A stretch of DNA of 39,429 nt from assembly GCA_031316315.1 (NCBI GenBank), contig JADBEO010000037.1, forward strand, positions 1-39,429, read 5' to 3'. The position numbers were made by a program, and so were the translations under genes. The notes below the pieces were generated by a model. That model searched no databases. It saw nothing but the letters and a program-made list of their open reading frames with translations, and was not told where the DNA came from. The DNA comes from Chelatococcus sambhunathii. GTDB taxonomy: Bacteria > Pseudomonadota > Alphaproteobacteria > Rhizobiales > Methylopilaceae. Positions 1 through 6,825 of this stretch are shown piece by piece (position 1 is the first letter of the stretch; each line of letters begins with the position of its first letter).

Positions 1-58
1 TCGGAAGCAGCGGCTCGATCAGCCGCCACTCCGCTTCGCTGAGATCGTAGCGCGCCAT
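1..58 (-). CDS. IS5-family transposase, N-terminal fragment (cut by window edge)
   Basis: The minus strand reads MARYDLSEAEWRLIEPLLP from an ATG at 58-56 and runs off the left end. This opening is the typical first segment of IS5-family transposases (DUF4096 region, DLSEAEW...EPLLP). A strong ribosome-binding site, GGAGG, lies at 66-70, giving normal spacing to the ATG. Only 19 residues are visible, so intactness, the catalytic DDE residues and the IS subgroup cannot be judged. It lies downstream of the csoR gene in the same direction, so the element separates csoR from whatever gene originally followed it. Confidence 0.7.
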   Translation of the reverse strand, partial: MARYDLSEAEWRLIEPLLP

Positions 59-127
59 CCAAGATCCTCCCCAGACCTTGAATCAGCCACCAGCGCGCCA
101 CGCAAACTTTATGAGTTCAGAACCTAG
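1..127 (-). mobile_element. Edge of an IS5-type insertion sequence
   Basis: The transposase start at 58 implies that the IS terminus lies a few tens of bases further right. A plausible terminus is around 111-127, where GAGTTCAGAACC is followed by CTAG, a tetranucleotide some IS5 elements duplicate on insertion. I cannot see the other end of the element, so neither the inverted repeat nor the target duplication can be confirmed. The boundary is a guess. Confidence 0.35.
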
Positions 128-177
128 GCGGGGCGCCGGATACAGGACTTACGGGTTCCGGAAGAAGAGCGCGGACG

Positions 178-453
178 TCAGCCGCGCACCCTTCCCAGGA
201 CATCGACCAGCTCGGCCACCTTCTGGCGCTGCTGGTCCTTGTCGCCCGACAGGATCGCGTGCTCGACGCAGTGGCCGACATGGTCCTTCAGGATCTCCTC
301 CTCGACCCGCTTCAGCGCGGCCCGGACGGCGGAGATCTGCGTCACGACGTCGATGCAGTAGCGGTCCTCGTCGAGCATGCGCGAGATGCCGCGGACCTGA
401 CCCTCGATCCGGCTCAGACGTTTACCGCAGGAGGCCTTGGTGGAGCTTTGCAT
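178..453 (-). CDS. csoR: CsoR/RcnR/FrmR-family metal-sensing repressor, CsoR-like
   Basis: This is a 91-residue all-helical repressor of the DUF156 family, with the hallmark RIEGQVRGI segment at residues 15-23. The metal ligands follow the CsoR pattern: Cys33, His58 and Cys62, with the same spacing as the Cys-His-Cys Cu(I) site of characterised CsoR proteins. The ATG at 453-451 is preferred over an upstream in-frame ATG at 555 because the upstream residues are unlike the family and lie inside the preceding ABC gene. The gene follows the ABC ATPase by only 10 nt, but a CsoR-type palindrome at 465-479 suggests its own Cu-responsive autoregulated promoter. Family members usually sit beside a copper P-type ATPase or chaperone; here an IS lies downstream instead. 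A formaldehyde or nickel sensor of the same family is the alternative, less likely given the ligand set and operator. Confidence 0.85.
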   Translation of the reverse strand: MQSSTKASCGKRLSRIEGQVRGISRMLDEDRYCIDVVTQISAVRAALKRVEEEILKDHVGHCVEHAILSGDKDQQRQKVAELVDVLGRVRG

Positions 454-463
454 GCCGTGACAT

Positions 464-1282
464 TTACCCCACAGGGGTATCTGCGGCAAGGCGTCCCGCC
501 GGATCCCTCGCGGCGGCGACCAAGGCGCGGACGTAATCGTCGCGCGGCCGTCCAATGACCTCCCGCGCCGCCCCCTCCTCGACGATCCGGCCGCGCCGCA
601 TCACCGCGACGCGGTCGCAGAGCGCCTCGGCCACCGCGAGGTCGTGGCTGACGAACACCATCGTCAGCCCGCGCTCGTCCTTCAGCCGCCGCAGCAGCGC
701 CAGTATCTGGGCCTGCACCGAGACGTCGAGCGCCGACACGGGCTCGTCCAGCACGACGATTTCGGGTTCCGCCGCGAGCGCCCGCGCGACGCCGGCGCGC
801 TGCAGCTGGCCACCGGAGAAGGCGTGCGGATAGCGCCCGGCGTGCTCCGCTCGCAGGCCCACTTGCTCCAGCAATTCGGCGACGCGGGGCTCGCGCTCCC
901 TCGCAGTCATCCTTGTCAGCCCGATTAACGGCGCAGAGAGGCTCGCCCCGATCGTGCGGCGCGGGTTGAAGGCGCTGGCGGAATCCTGGAACACGAACTG
1001 CGCGCGTCGCCGAAGCGCGGCCCGCCCAGCGGCGGAGGCGGGATCGACGTCTCGTCCGTCGAGCGCGATCGCGCCGCTCGTCGGCCGGATCAGCCCGACG
1101 AGCATGCGAGCGAGCGTCGACTTGCCCGATCCGGATTCCCCGACGATCCCGAGCGTTTCTCCGCGCCGCACGTTCAGCGACACGGCGTCCACGGCGGTCA
1201 GCGGGTCGCGACGCGCGAAAAACCCGCCGCCGAAGCGCTTCGTGAGGCCGCTCGCTTCCAGCACGGTTTCAGGCGCGGCCAA
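464..1282 (-). CDS. Peptide/nickel-type ABC transporter ATPase (DppF/OppF-like)
   Basis: This is a 272-residue ATPase of the dipeptide/oligopeptide/nickel importer family and would form the second nucleotide-binding domain of the transporter encoded upstream. Visible motifs are Walker A GESGSGKST (about residues 47-55), signature FSGGQ, Walker B IVVLDEP and the SHDLAVAEAL H-loop. The start is placed at TTG 1282-1280, preceded by GGAGG with a 9-nt spacer; this overlaps the end of the upstream permease/ATPase gene (stop at 1271-1269). A GTG at 1264-1262 is the alternative but has no ribosome-binding site. The C-terminal cysteine-bearing extension common in OppF/DppF is short or absent. The substrate is not specified by this subunit. 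Confidence 0.85.
   Translation of the reverse strand: MAAPETVLEASGLTKRFGGGFFARRDPLTAVDAVSLNVRRGETLGIVGESGSGKSTLARMLVGLIRPTSGAIALDGRDVDPASAAGRAALRRRAQFVFQDSASAFNPRRTIGASLSAPLIGLTRMTAREREPRVAELLEQVGLRAEHAGRYPHAFSGGQLQRAGVARALAAEPEIVVLDEPVSALDVSVQAQILALLRRLKDERGLTMVFVSHDLAVAEALCDRVAVMRRGRIVEEGAAREVIGRPRDDYVRALVAAARDPAGRLAADTPVG
465..479 (-). promoter_or_regulatory. Candidate CsoR operator
   Basis: TACCCC-ACA-GGGGTA is a perfect 6-bp inverted repeat with a 3-nt centre, 11 nt upstream of the csoR start. It has the length and layout of CsoR sites (TACCC...GGGTA with a G/C tract) as described for the Bacillus copZA operator. It overlaps the TAA stop codon (464-466) of the upstream ABC ATPase gene by two bases. 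Binding is inferred from the site sequence and its position. Confidence 0.7.
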
Positions 1283-3149
1283 GGGAAACGTCCTCCCAGC
1301 GGATGCAGCGCGCCGCGCGGTCGTCCGCGACCGGCTCGAGCCGGATCGGCGCCGCGCGGCAGGGGTCGATCGCAAGCCGGCAACGCGGCGCGAAGGCGCA
1401 GCCCTTCGGCCGGCCGTCGATCGGCGGCGGCGCGCCCTCGATCGGGTCAAGCGCGCGGTCGGGCTCGCCAAGCCGCGGCGTGCACGCCACGAGCCGCGCC
1501 GTATAGGGGTGGCGCGGCTCGGACAGCACGGCGGCGGTCGGCCCCTCCTCCACGATCTCGCCGGCGTACATCACCGCCACGCGTTCGCACATCGCCTCGA
1601 TCACCGAGACGTCGTGGCTGACGAAGACGAGGCTCGCCCCAAGCCGCGACCGCAGGTCGGAGAAGAGCCGCAGCACGGTCGCCTGCGTGGTGGCGTCGAG
1701 CGCGGTGGTGGGCTCGTCGGCGATCAGCACATCGGGCTCGCCGGCCAGCGCCATGGCGATGCCGACGCGCTGGCGCTGGCCGCCGGAGAGTTCGTGCGGA
1801 TAGGCGGAGGCGATGCGATCGGGATCGGGTAGCTCGACCGCTTCGATCAGCCGCCTCGCCTCGTCGACCGTCTCCGCGCGGCGCGCCGCGCCATGCGCCG
1901 AGACCGCCTCGGCGATCTGCCGGCCGACCGGCATCAGCGGGTTCAGCGTGGTGGACGGGTCCTGAAAGACATAGGCCACGCGCGCGCCTCGGATCTCGCG
2001 CAGGCGCTCCACCGGCGCGGCGAGGACGTCTTCCCCGGCAAGCGAGACGACGCCATCGACGATCACGCCTGGCGGGGAAGCCGCGAGGCGGCAGATCGAC
2101 AGCGCCGTCACCGACTTGCCCGAACCGGACTCGCCCATGATCCCGAGCGAGCCGCCGCGCGGCAGCGCGAAGGAGACGTCGCGCACGGCCGCATGCCGCC
2201 CGGACGGCGTGTCGAAGGCGGTGGTCAGGCCGGCGACGACGAGCGCCCCCTCCCCACTCTGTTCCGCCTCGCGTGCGTCGCCTCGCTCGACGTCCGTCGC
2301 CGCGGCGGGCGCGCCGCCCCGCCCTGCGTCGAGACGCGGGTCGAGCAGGTCGCGCAGTCCGTCTCCCAGCAGGTTGAGGCCGACCGCGAGCAGAAAAATC
2401 GCAAGCCCCGGCGCGGCCGCGACATGAGGCGCCGTGGTCAGCGCCTTGCGTCCGTCCGCCAGCATCGAGCCGAGGTCCGACTGCGGCGGCTGCGCGCCAA
2501 GGCCGAGGAAGGACAGGCCGGCGGTCTCGAGGATCATCCAGCCGATCGTCGTCGCCGCGGTCACGACGATCAGCGGCAGCACGTTGGGCAGGATCTCCGT
2601 GACGAGGATGCTCCGGTCCGACAGGCCTGCAATGCGGGCGGCGTCGACATAGTCGCGGCCGACGACGCCGAGCGCGGCGCCGCGCACCGCGCGGGCGAAG
2701 AACGGCACGTTGGCGACGGCGATCGCGATCGCCGCGTTGGCCAGTCCGGGTCCCAGCGCCGCCACCACTGCAAGGGCGAGCAGCAGGTAGGGAAAGGCCA
2801 TCAGCACGTCGATCGCGCGCATCATCACGCCGTCGACCCAACGGCCGTAGAACGCCGCGACAAGCCCAATGGCCGACCCGACGACGGTCGCGGCGAGCGT
2901 CGCCGCCGCGCCGACCGCGAGGCTGACTCGAAGGCCCCAGACGAGCCGCGAGAGCACGTCGCGGCCGAGCTGGTCCGTCCCGAGCGCGCCGAAGCCGGAC
3001 AGCGGAGGCTGCAGCCGTCGCGCGGGTTCGGCAAGATCCGGGTCCGGCAGCGGCAACAGGGGCGCGGCGAGCGCGAGCAGGACAAGCGTCGCGACGACGG
3101 CGAGTCCGGTCGCCGCCAGCGGCTGGCGGAGCAGCCCTCGCGCGGTCAC
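1269..3149 (-). CDS. Fused DppC-like permease and DppD-like ATPase
   Basis: One 626-residue reading frame carries a complete permease followed by a complete ATPase. Residues 1-275 are a DppC/OppC-type permease with hydrophobic segments and the EAA loop (about 166-189, DYVDAARIAG). After an Ala/Gly/Asp-rich linker (about 273-302) comes an ABC ATPase with Walker A GESGSGKS (339-346), LSGGQ (454-458), Walker B VLIADEP (474-480) and a C-terminal cysteine-rich oligopeptide-transporter segment (CAFAPRC...DPC). There is no stop or start between the halves. The GTG start (3149-3147) overlaps the DppB stop as GTGA. Such permease/ATPase fusions exist in some Hyphomicrobiales peptide/nickel transporters. 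It would pair with the DppB-like permease and the DppF-like ATPase to form the inner-membrane complex. Confidence 0.88.
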   Translation of the reverse strand: MTARGLLRQPLAATGLAVVATLVLLALAAPLLPLPDPDLAEPARRLQPPLSGFGALGTDQLGRDVLSRLVWGLRVSLAVGAAATLAATVVGSAIGLVAAFYGRWVDGVMMRAIDVLMAFPYLLLALAVVAALGPGLANAAIAIAVANVPFFARAVRGAALGVVGRDYVDAARIAGLSDRSILVTEILPNVLPLIVVTAATTIGWMILETAGLSFLGLGAQPPQSDLGSMLADGRKALTTAPHVAAAPGLAIFLLAVGLNLLGDGLRDLLDPRLDAGRGGAPAAATDVERGDAREAEQSGEGALVVAGLTTAFDTPSGRHAAVRDVSFALPRGGSLGIMGESGSGKSVTALSICRLAASPPGVIVDGVVSLAGEDVLAAPVERLREIRGARVAYVFQDPSTTLNPLMPVGRQIAEAVSAHGAARRAETVDEARRLIEAVELPDPDRIASAYPHELSGGQRQRVGIAMALAGEPDVLIADEPTTALDATTQATVLRLFSDLRSRLGASLVFVSHDVSVIEAMCERVAVMYAGEIVEEGPTAAVLSEPRHPYTARLVACTPRLGEPDRALDPIEGAPPPIDGRPKGCAFAPRCRLAIDPCRAAPIRLEPVADDRAARCIRWEDVSLGRA

Positions 3150-4093
3150 CGCCTGATCCTCGGATCGAGCGCCGCCTGGACGAGGTCGGTCGCGATGTTG
3201 ACCAGCACGTAGAGCGCGGCGATTGCGAGCACGCCGCCCTGCGCGAGCAGGATGTCGCGCCGGCCGATCGCCTCGACCAGCATCCGCCCGACGCCCGGCC
3301 ACTGGAACACGGTCTCGACATAGACCGCGCCGCCGAGCACGTAGCCGGCCTGCAGCCCGATGACAGGGACGACCGCGACCAAAGCCGACTTCAGCGCGTG
3401 GACGCCGATCACCCTCTCCTCGGTCAGACCCTTCGCCCGGGCGGTGCGGATGAAGTCCTGCCGCAGCACCTCGAGCATCGAGGCGCGGGCGATCCGCCCG
3501 ACGATCGCGGTCGCGACCACGGCGAGGGTGACCGCCGGCAGGACGAGATGATGCGCTAGGTCGGCGAGGCCGCCCGACCCGAACAACGACGTCATTCCGC
3601 CGGTCGGAAACAGGCCGAGCCGCGCGGAGAGCGCCTGGATCAGCATGATGCCGAGGAAGAAGGACGGGGTCGACACGCCGACGAGCAGCAGGAGGCGGAT
3701 CGCGCCGTCGAGCCGGGTGTTCTGACGCACCGCCGAGACGACGCCCGCCGCGATCCCGAAGAAGACGCTCAAGCCCAGCGCCGCGGAGGCGAGGATCAGC
3801 GTCGGGCCGAGACGGTCCATCACCTCCTCGGCGACCGGCCGGTCTAGCGCGTAGGAGCGTCCGAGGTCGCCCGTCAGCACGCCCTTCAGCCACATGACGA
3901 ACCGGACTGGCAGCGGCCGGTCGAGCCCGAGCTCAGCGTTCAGCTTCGCGACGTTCTCGGGCGTCGCGAAGGTCCCGAGGATGGCGAGAGCGGGGTCGCC
4001 GGGGATCAGCGAGACCACCAGGAACACCAGCACCGAGACGCCGAACAGCACCGGAACGGCGAGCAGCAGACGACGAAGCGCATAGGCCGTCAC
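3146..4093 (-). CDS. Peptide/nickel-type ABC transporter permease (DppB-like)
   Basis: This 315-residue inner-membrane permease begins with TAYALRRLLLAVPVLFGVS, the N-terminal helix pattern of DppB/OppB/NikB proteins, followed by the SLIPGDPA loop that is nearly universal in the family. The EAA loop is near RQDFIRTARAKGL, and the terminal segment ends LVQAALDPRIRR. The GTG start at 4093-4091 overlaps the stop of the substrate-binding protein (GTGA), indicating translational coupling. Longer upstream starts were rejected because they add non-homologous sequence inside the upstream gene. It forms the heterodimeric channel with the permease half of the next gene. Confidence 0.9.
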   Translation of the reverse strand: MTAYALRRLLLAVPVLFGVSVLVFLVVSLIPGDPALAILGTFATPENVAKLNAELGLDRPLPVRFVMWLKGVLTGDLGRSYALDRPVAEEVMDRLGPTLILASAALGLSVFFGIAAGVVSAVRQNTRLDGAIRLLLLVGVSTPSFFLGIMLIQALSARLGLFPTGGMTSLFGSGGLADLAHHLVLPAVTLAVVATAIVGRIARASMLEVLRQDFIRTARAKGLTEERVIGVHALKSALVAVVPVIGLQAGYVLGGAVYVETVFQWPGVGRMLVEAIGRRDILLAQGGVLAIAALYVLVNIATDLVQAALDPRIRR

Positions 4094-5676
4094 AGCGCGG
4101 GAGCCTTCGAGACGCCGCTGAGATCCATGAGGAAAGACGGCTGCAGCTCGAAGCCGCTCACCGCCGCGCTCGTGACCGCGCTCTGCCGCCAGGTCGCGAC
4201 GAACGCCCAAGGCGCGTCGTCGTGGACGATGCGGTCGATCCGCCGGTAGAGCGCGGCGCGCGCCTCAGAATCCTGCTCGGCGCGGGCTTCGTCGAGCAGC
4301 CGGTCGACCTCGGGGTTCTCGTAATAGCCGGCGTTGAAGCCGCCCTTGTCGGGCGTCGCCGAGCCCATCAGTGAGAGCGAGGCTAGCGTGTGCGGATCGG
4401 TGGTCATCCATGCCATCTCGGCCATAGCCGCCTCCTTGAGGCCGCCGTTGACGCGGGCGAGATAGGCGTTCCACTCGAAGGTCTCGATCTCGACCTTCAG
4501 TCCCACCTTGCCAAGGTCGGACTGGATCGCGGTCGCCATCGCGATCGGCTCCAGCATGCCGGAGCCGCCTTCCGAGGCCAGCAGCTTCAGCGTCGCGCCC
4601 TCCGCGCCCGCCTCCCGGATCAGCCGCCGCGCCGCTTCCGGATCGTGCGGATAGGCTTTTACTTCCGGATCGCTCGCCGGGCCGAACGCCTCGGAGATGG
4701 GGCCGGCGGGAACCGTCGCCGTGCCCTGCAGCACGTGGTCGGCGATCGCCTGCTTGTCGATGGCAAGATTGAGCGCCCGGCGCACCCGCGCGTCCTTGAG
4801 CGGCCCCTCGCGCGTGTTGAGGATCAGGAACCACAGATGCGGCCCGCCGGCCTCATGGATGCGGAAGCGGCTCCGGTCGCGGAACGCGGCGACGCTGTCG
4901 GGCGCGAGCTCGACCATGACGTCGAGGCCGCCCGCCAGCATCTCGCTCGCGCGGGCGTTGGGGTCGACGATGGGCCGAAATACCAGCGCCTTCGATTTCG
5001 GCGCCCCGCCGCGATAGGCCTCGTTGGCGATCAGGCGCAACTGCCGACCGCTCTCCCACAGTCCGAAGCGGAACGGCCCGGTCCCGACCGGCGCGCGCCC
5101 GAAATCCCGGCCGAGCTTCGTCAGCGCCGCGGGCGAGGCCATGTAGCCGGAAGGATGGGCGAGGTTCGCGAGCAGCGGCGCGTAAGGTTCGTCCAGCCTC
5201 AGCCGCACGGTCAGTGGGTCGACGACCTCGACCTGTTTCACGGCCGAGAAGAAGAAGGCGAAGGGGAACGGTCCCGTGCCGGCGGCCGGGTGCTTGGGGT
5301 CGATCAGCCGCTCGAGGTTGAACTTGACGGCCTCGGCGTCGAAGGCGGTCCCGTCGTGGAAGCGTACGCCGTCGCGCAGGTGGAAGATATAAGTTCGGCC
5401 GCCGTCCAGAATCTCCCAGCGCTCCGCCAGCGCGCCCCCGACTTCGAGCGAGCCGCGCCGGAACCGGGTGAGCCCTTCGAACACGTTGGCGAGGATGCGG
5501 AAGTCGTTGGCGCCGGTCACGGTCGCCGGATCGAGCGCGCGCGGCTCGGCGAGCTGGCCGACGACGAGCGTGTCCTGCGGCGTCGGCGCGAGGCCCGGCT
5601 TCGCCGCGATGAGCAGGCCGACCCCTGCGGCCAGCAGGGCCAGGATCATCCGGAAGGCAGTCGCGAGACGCCGCAC
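4090..5676 (-). CDS. Extracellular solute-binding protein family 5 (peptide/nickel ABC importer)
   Basis: This is a 528-residue periplasmic binding protein of the SBP_bac_5 family. A basic N terminus and hydrophobic stretch (about residues 9-25) form a signal peptide. Family features follow: LAEPRALDPA, VFEGLTRF, the WEILDGGRTYIFHLRDGVRFHDG signature region, and a C-terminal RIDRIVHDDAPW segment. GTG 5676-5674 is chosen because GGAG lies 6 nt upstream; an ATG at 5748 is possible but adds a hydrophilic stretch before the signal. It is the first gene of the minus-strand transporter operon and sets its specificity, which could be peptides, opines, nickel complexes or other oligomeric solutes. 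The divergent DeoR gene lies 230 nt away. Confidence 0.88.
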   Translation of the reverse strand: MRRLATAFRMILALLAAGVGLLIAAKPGLAPTPQDTLVVGQLAEPRALDPATVTGANDFRILANVFEGLTRFRRGSLEVGGALAERWEILDGGRTYIFHLRDGVRFHDGTAFDAEAVKFNLERLIDPKHPAAGTGPFPFAFFFSAVKQVEVVDPLTVRLRLDEPYAPLLANLAHPSGYMASPAALTKLGRDFGRAPVGTGPFRFGLWESGRQLRLIANEAYRGGAPKSKALVFRPIVDPNARASEMLAGGLDVMVELAPDSVAAFRDRSRFRIHEAGGPHLWFLILNTREGPLKDARVRRALNLAIDKQAIADHVLQGTATVPAGPISEAFGPASDPEVKAYPHDPEAARRLIREAGAEGATLKLLASEGGSGMLEPIAMATAIQSDLGKVGLKVEIETFEWNAYLARVNGGLKEAAMAEMAWMTTDPHTLASLSLMGSATPDKGGFNAGYYENPEVDRLLDEARAEQDSEARAALYRRIDRIVHDDAPWAFVATWRQSAVTSAAVSGFELQPSFLMDLSGVSKAPAL

Positions 5677-5848
5677 ATGGTTCTCCGAGCGCCGGCTCAG
5701 GGCCGGCAGACGCCGGGAGAACCTAGGCTCTTGGCCGTCCGCATCCACGGCGGGGCGGCCTCAAGGGATGCGGCCGCATGCGCCCCGCTGCGTGGATTTC
5801 CACATATCCTCTTGCCGGACGTGGGTTTCTGTCGCCGGAGCGTCAGAT

Positions 5849-5858
5849 TTAGGCCTAA
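5849..5858. promoter_or_regulatory. Palindrome in the divergent SBP/deoR promoter region
   Basis: The 231-nt gap at 5677-5907 lies between divergently transcribed genes and must hold both promoters. It contains a perfect 10-bp palindrome, TTAGGCCTAA, about 50 nt upstream of the DeoR start. This is a candidate operator for the adjacent DeoR protein, but palindromes of this size also arise by chance, and no second copy was seen upstream of the flavoenzyme gene. Confidence 0.3.
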
Positions 5859-5907
5859 GATGCCGCGCCGACGCGACGTTCGGCGCCCGAGGACCGCGCA
5901 CCCCCCC

Positions 5908-6681
5908 ATGTCGCTGAAGCGCCAGAGCGAAATCCTGCAGATCGTGCGCTCGCGCGGCAGCTACAGCATTTCCGAGCTCGCCTCGCGGATGGCCGTCTCG
6001 ACCGAGACGATCCGGCGCAACATCCAGCCGCTGATCGAAAGCGGCGCGCTGCTCAGGTTCCACGGCGGCATCATGGCGCCCGAGGCGACCGACGAGCCGC
6101 CGTTCCAGCGTCGGATGCAGGTGAACAGCATCGGCAAGCGCGCCGTTGCGACGCTCGTCCGCGACCGGGTGCAGGACGGCGACAGCCTCATCCTCGACAA
6201 CGGCACGACCTCGGCCTACGTCGCCGACGCGCTCGCCGGCCATTCCCGGCTCACGGTCGTCACCCACTCGGTCGAGATCGCGCATCGCCTCGCGGGCCGC
6301 AACGGCAACCGCGTGTTCCTGGCCGGCGGCGAACTTGGCGAGGACGGCTCGGCGCTGGGGCCGGCGACGATCGGTTTCATCCGACAGTTCCAGGTGCGCT
6401 ACGCCCTGGTTTCCGTCGGCGGCGTCACCCTTTCGGGAGATTTCGGCGACTTCCACCTCCACGAGGCCGAGTTCGCGCGCGTCTCGATCGAGCAGGCGCA
6501 GGAAGCCTGGGTGATCGCCGACCTGTCGAAGTTCGGCCGAGAGGCGCCGGTGAGGGTCTGCGGGCTTTCGGCCGTGGACGCGGTCGCCGTCGACGGCCGC
6601 CCGCCGGCCGGTTTCGCCGAGCGCTGCCGGGAGGAAGGGGTGCGTCTGCTGACGTCCGATACGGAGCCCGTCGCGGCCTGA
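5908..6681 (+). CDS. DeoR/GlpR-family transcriptional regulator
   Basis: This 257-residue repressor-type protein has an N-terminal DeoR helix-turn-helix (about residues 4-55: KRQSEILQIVRSRG, then STETIRRNIQPL) and a C-terminal DeoRC sensor domain with the ligand-binding motif DNGTTSAYVADAL (about 96-108). DeoR proteins of this type sense phosphorylated metabolites. The reading frame is open far upstream, but the first family-like residues are MSLKRQSE, so ATG 5908 is chosen; no strong ribosome-binding site precedes it. It is divergent from the peptide-type ABC operon and codirectional with the flavoenzyme and betaine-type transporter. Control of the latter is more likely because a kinase in that cluster could make a phosphorylated inducer. 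Confidence 0.88.
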   Translation: MSLKRQSEILQIVRSRGSYSISELASRMAVSTETIRRNIQPLIESGALLRFHGGIMAPEATDEPPFQRRMQVNSIGKRAVATLVRDRVQDGDSLILDNGTTSAYVADALAGHSRLTVVTHSVEIAHRLAGRNGNRVFLAGGELGEDGSALGPATIGFIRQFQVRYALVSVGGVTLSGDFGDFHLHEAEFARVSIEQAQEAWVIADLSKFGREAPVRVCGLSAVDAVAVDGRPPAGFAERCREEGVRLLTSDTEPVAA

Positions 6682-6710
6682 CGGATCCCGCGTCCGGCCG
6701 ACTGTCTTCT

Positions 6711-6735
6711 CCACAACAAACAACAATTTGTGTGG
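6711..6735. promoter_or_regulatory. Candidate promoter/operator upstream of the flavoenzyme gene
   Basis: The 144-nt gap after the DeoR gene contains an imperfect inverted repeat. The left arm CCACAACAAA (6711-6720) matches the reverse complement of the right arm TTTGTGTGG (6727-6735) except for one extra base. A TTGACA hexamer (6743-6748) follows directly and resembles a -35 box; no convincing -10 box is seen. An operator just upstream of a promoter is a reasonable reading but remains an inference. Confidence 0.35.
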
Positions 6736-6825
6736 CTTTGCGTTGACACCGCAGGCGACGCGGGGGAGGAGATTGCTGCGGCGCCGCGACATTGGAGGTC
6801 GGTCGGCTGCCAGCGGGGGATGTCG

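Noticed and set aside
178..555. Longer 125-residue CsoR start at 555
   Set aside because: The additional residues are not family-like and would overlap the ABC gene and the operator; the start at 453 fits the family length.
119..5728. Shared 11-mer AGAACCTAGGC near 119 and near 5718
   Set aside because: An 11-base match between two places in a 39-kb window is expected by chance and no longer similarity surrounds it.
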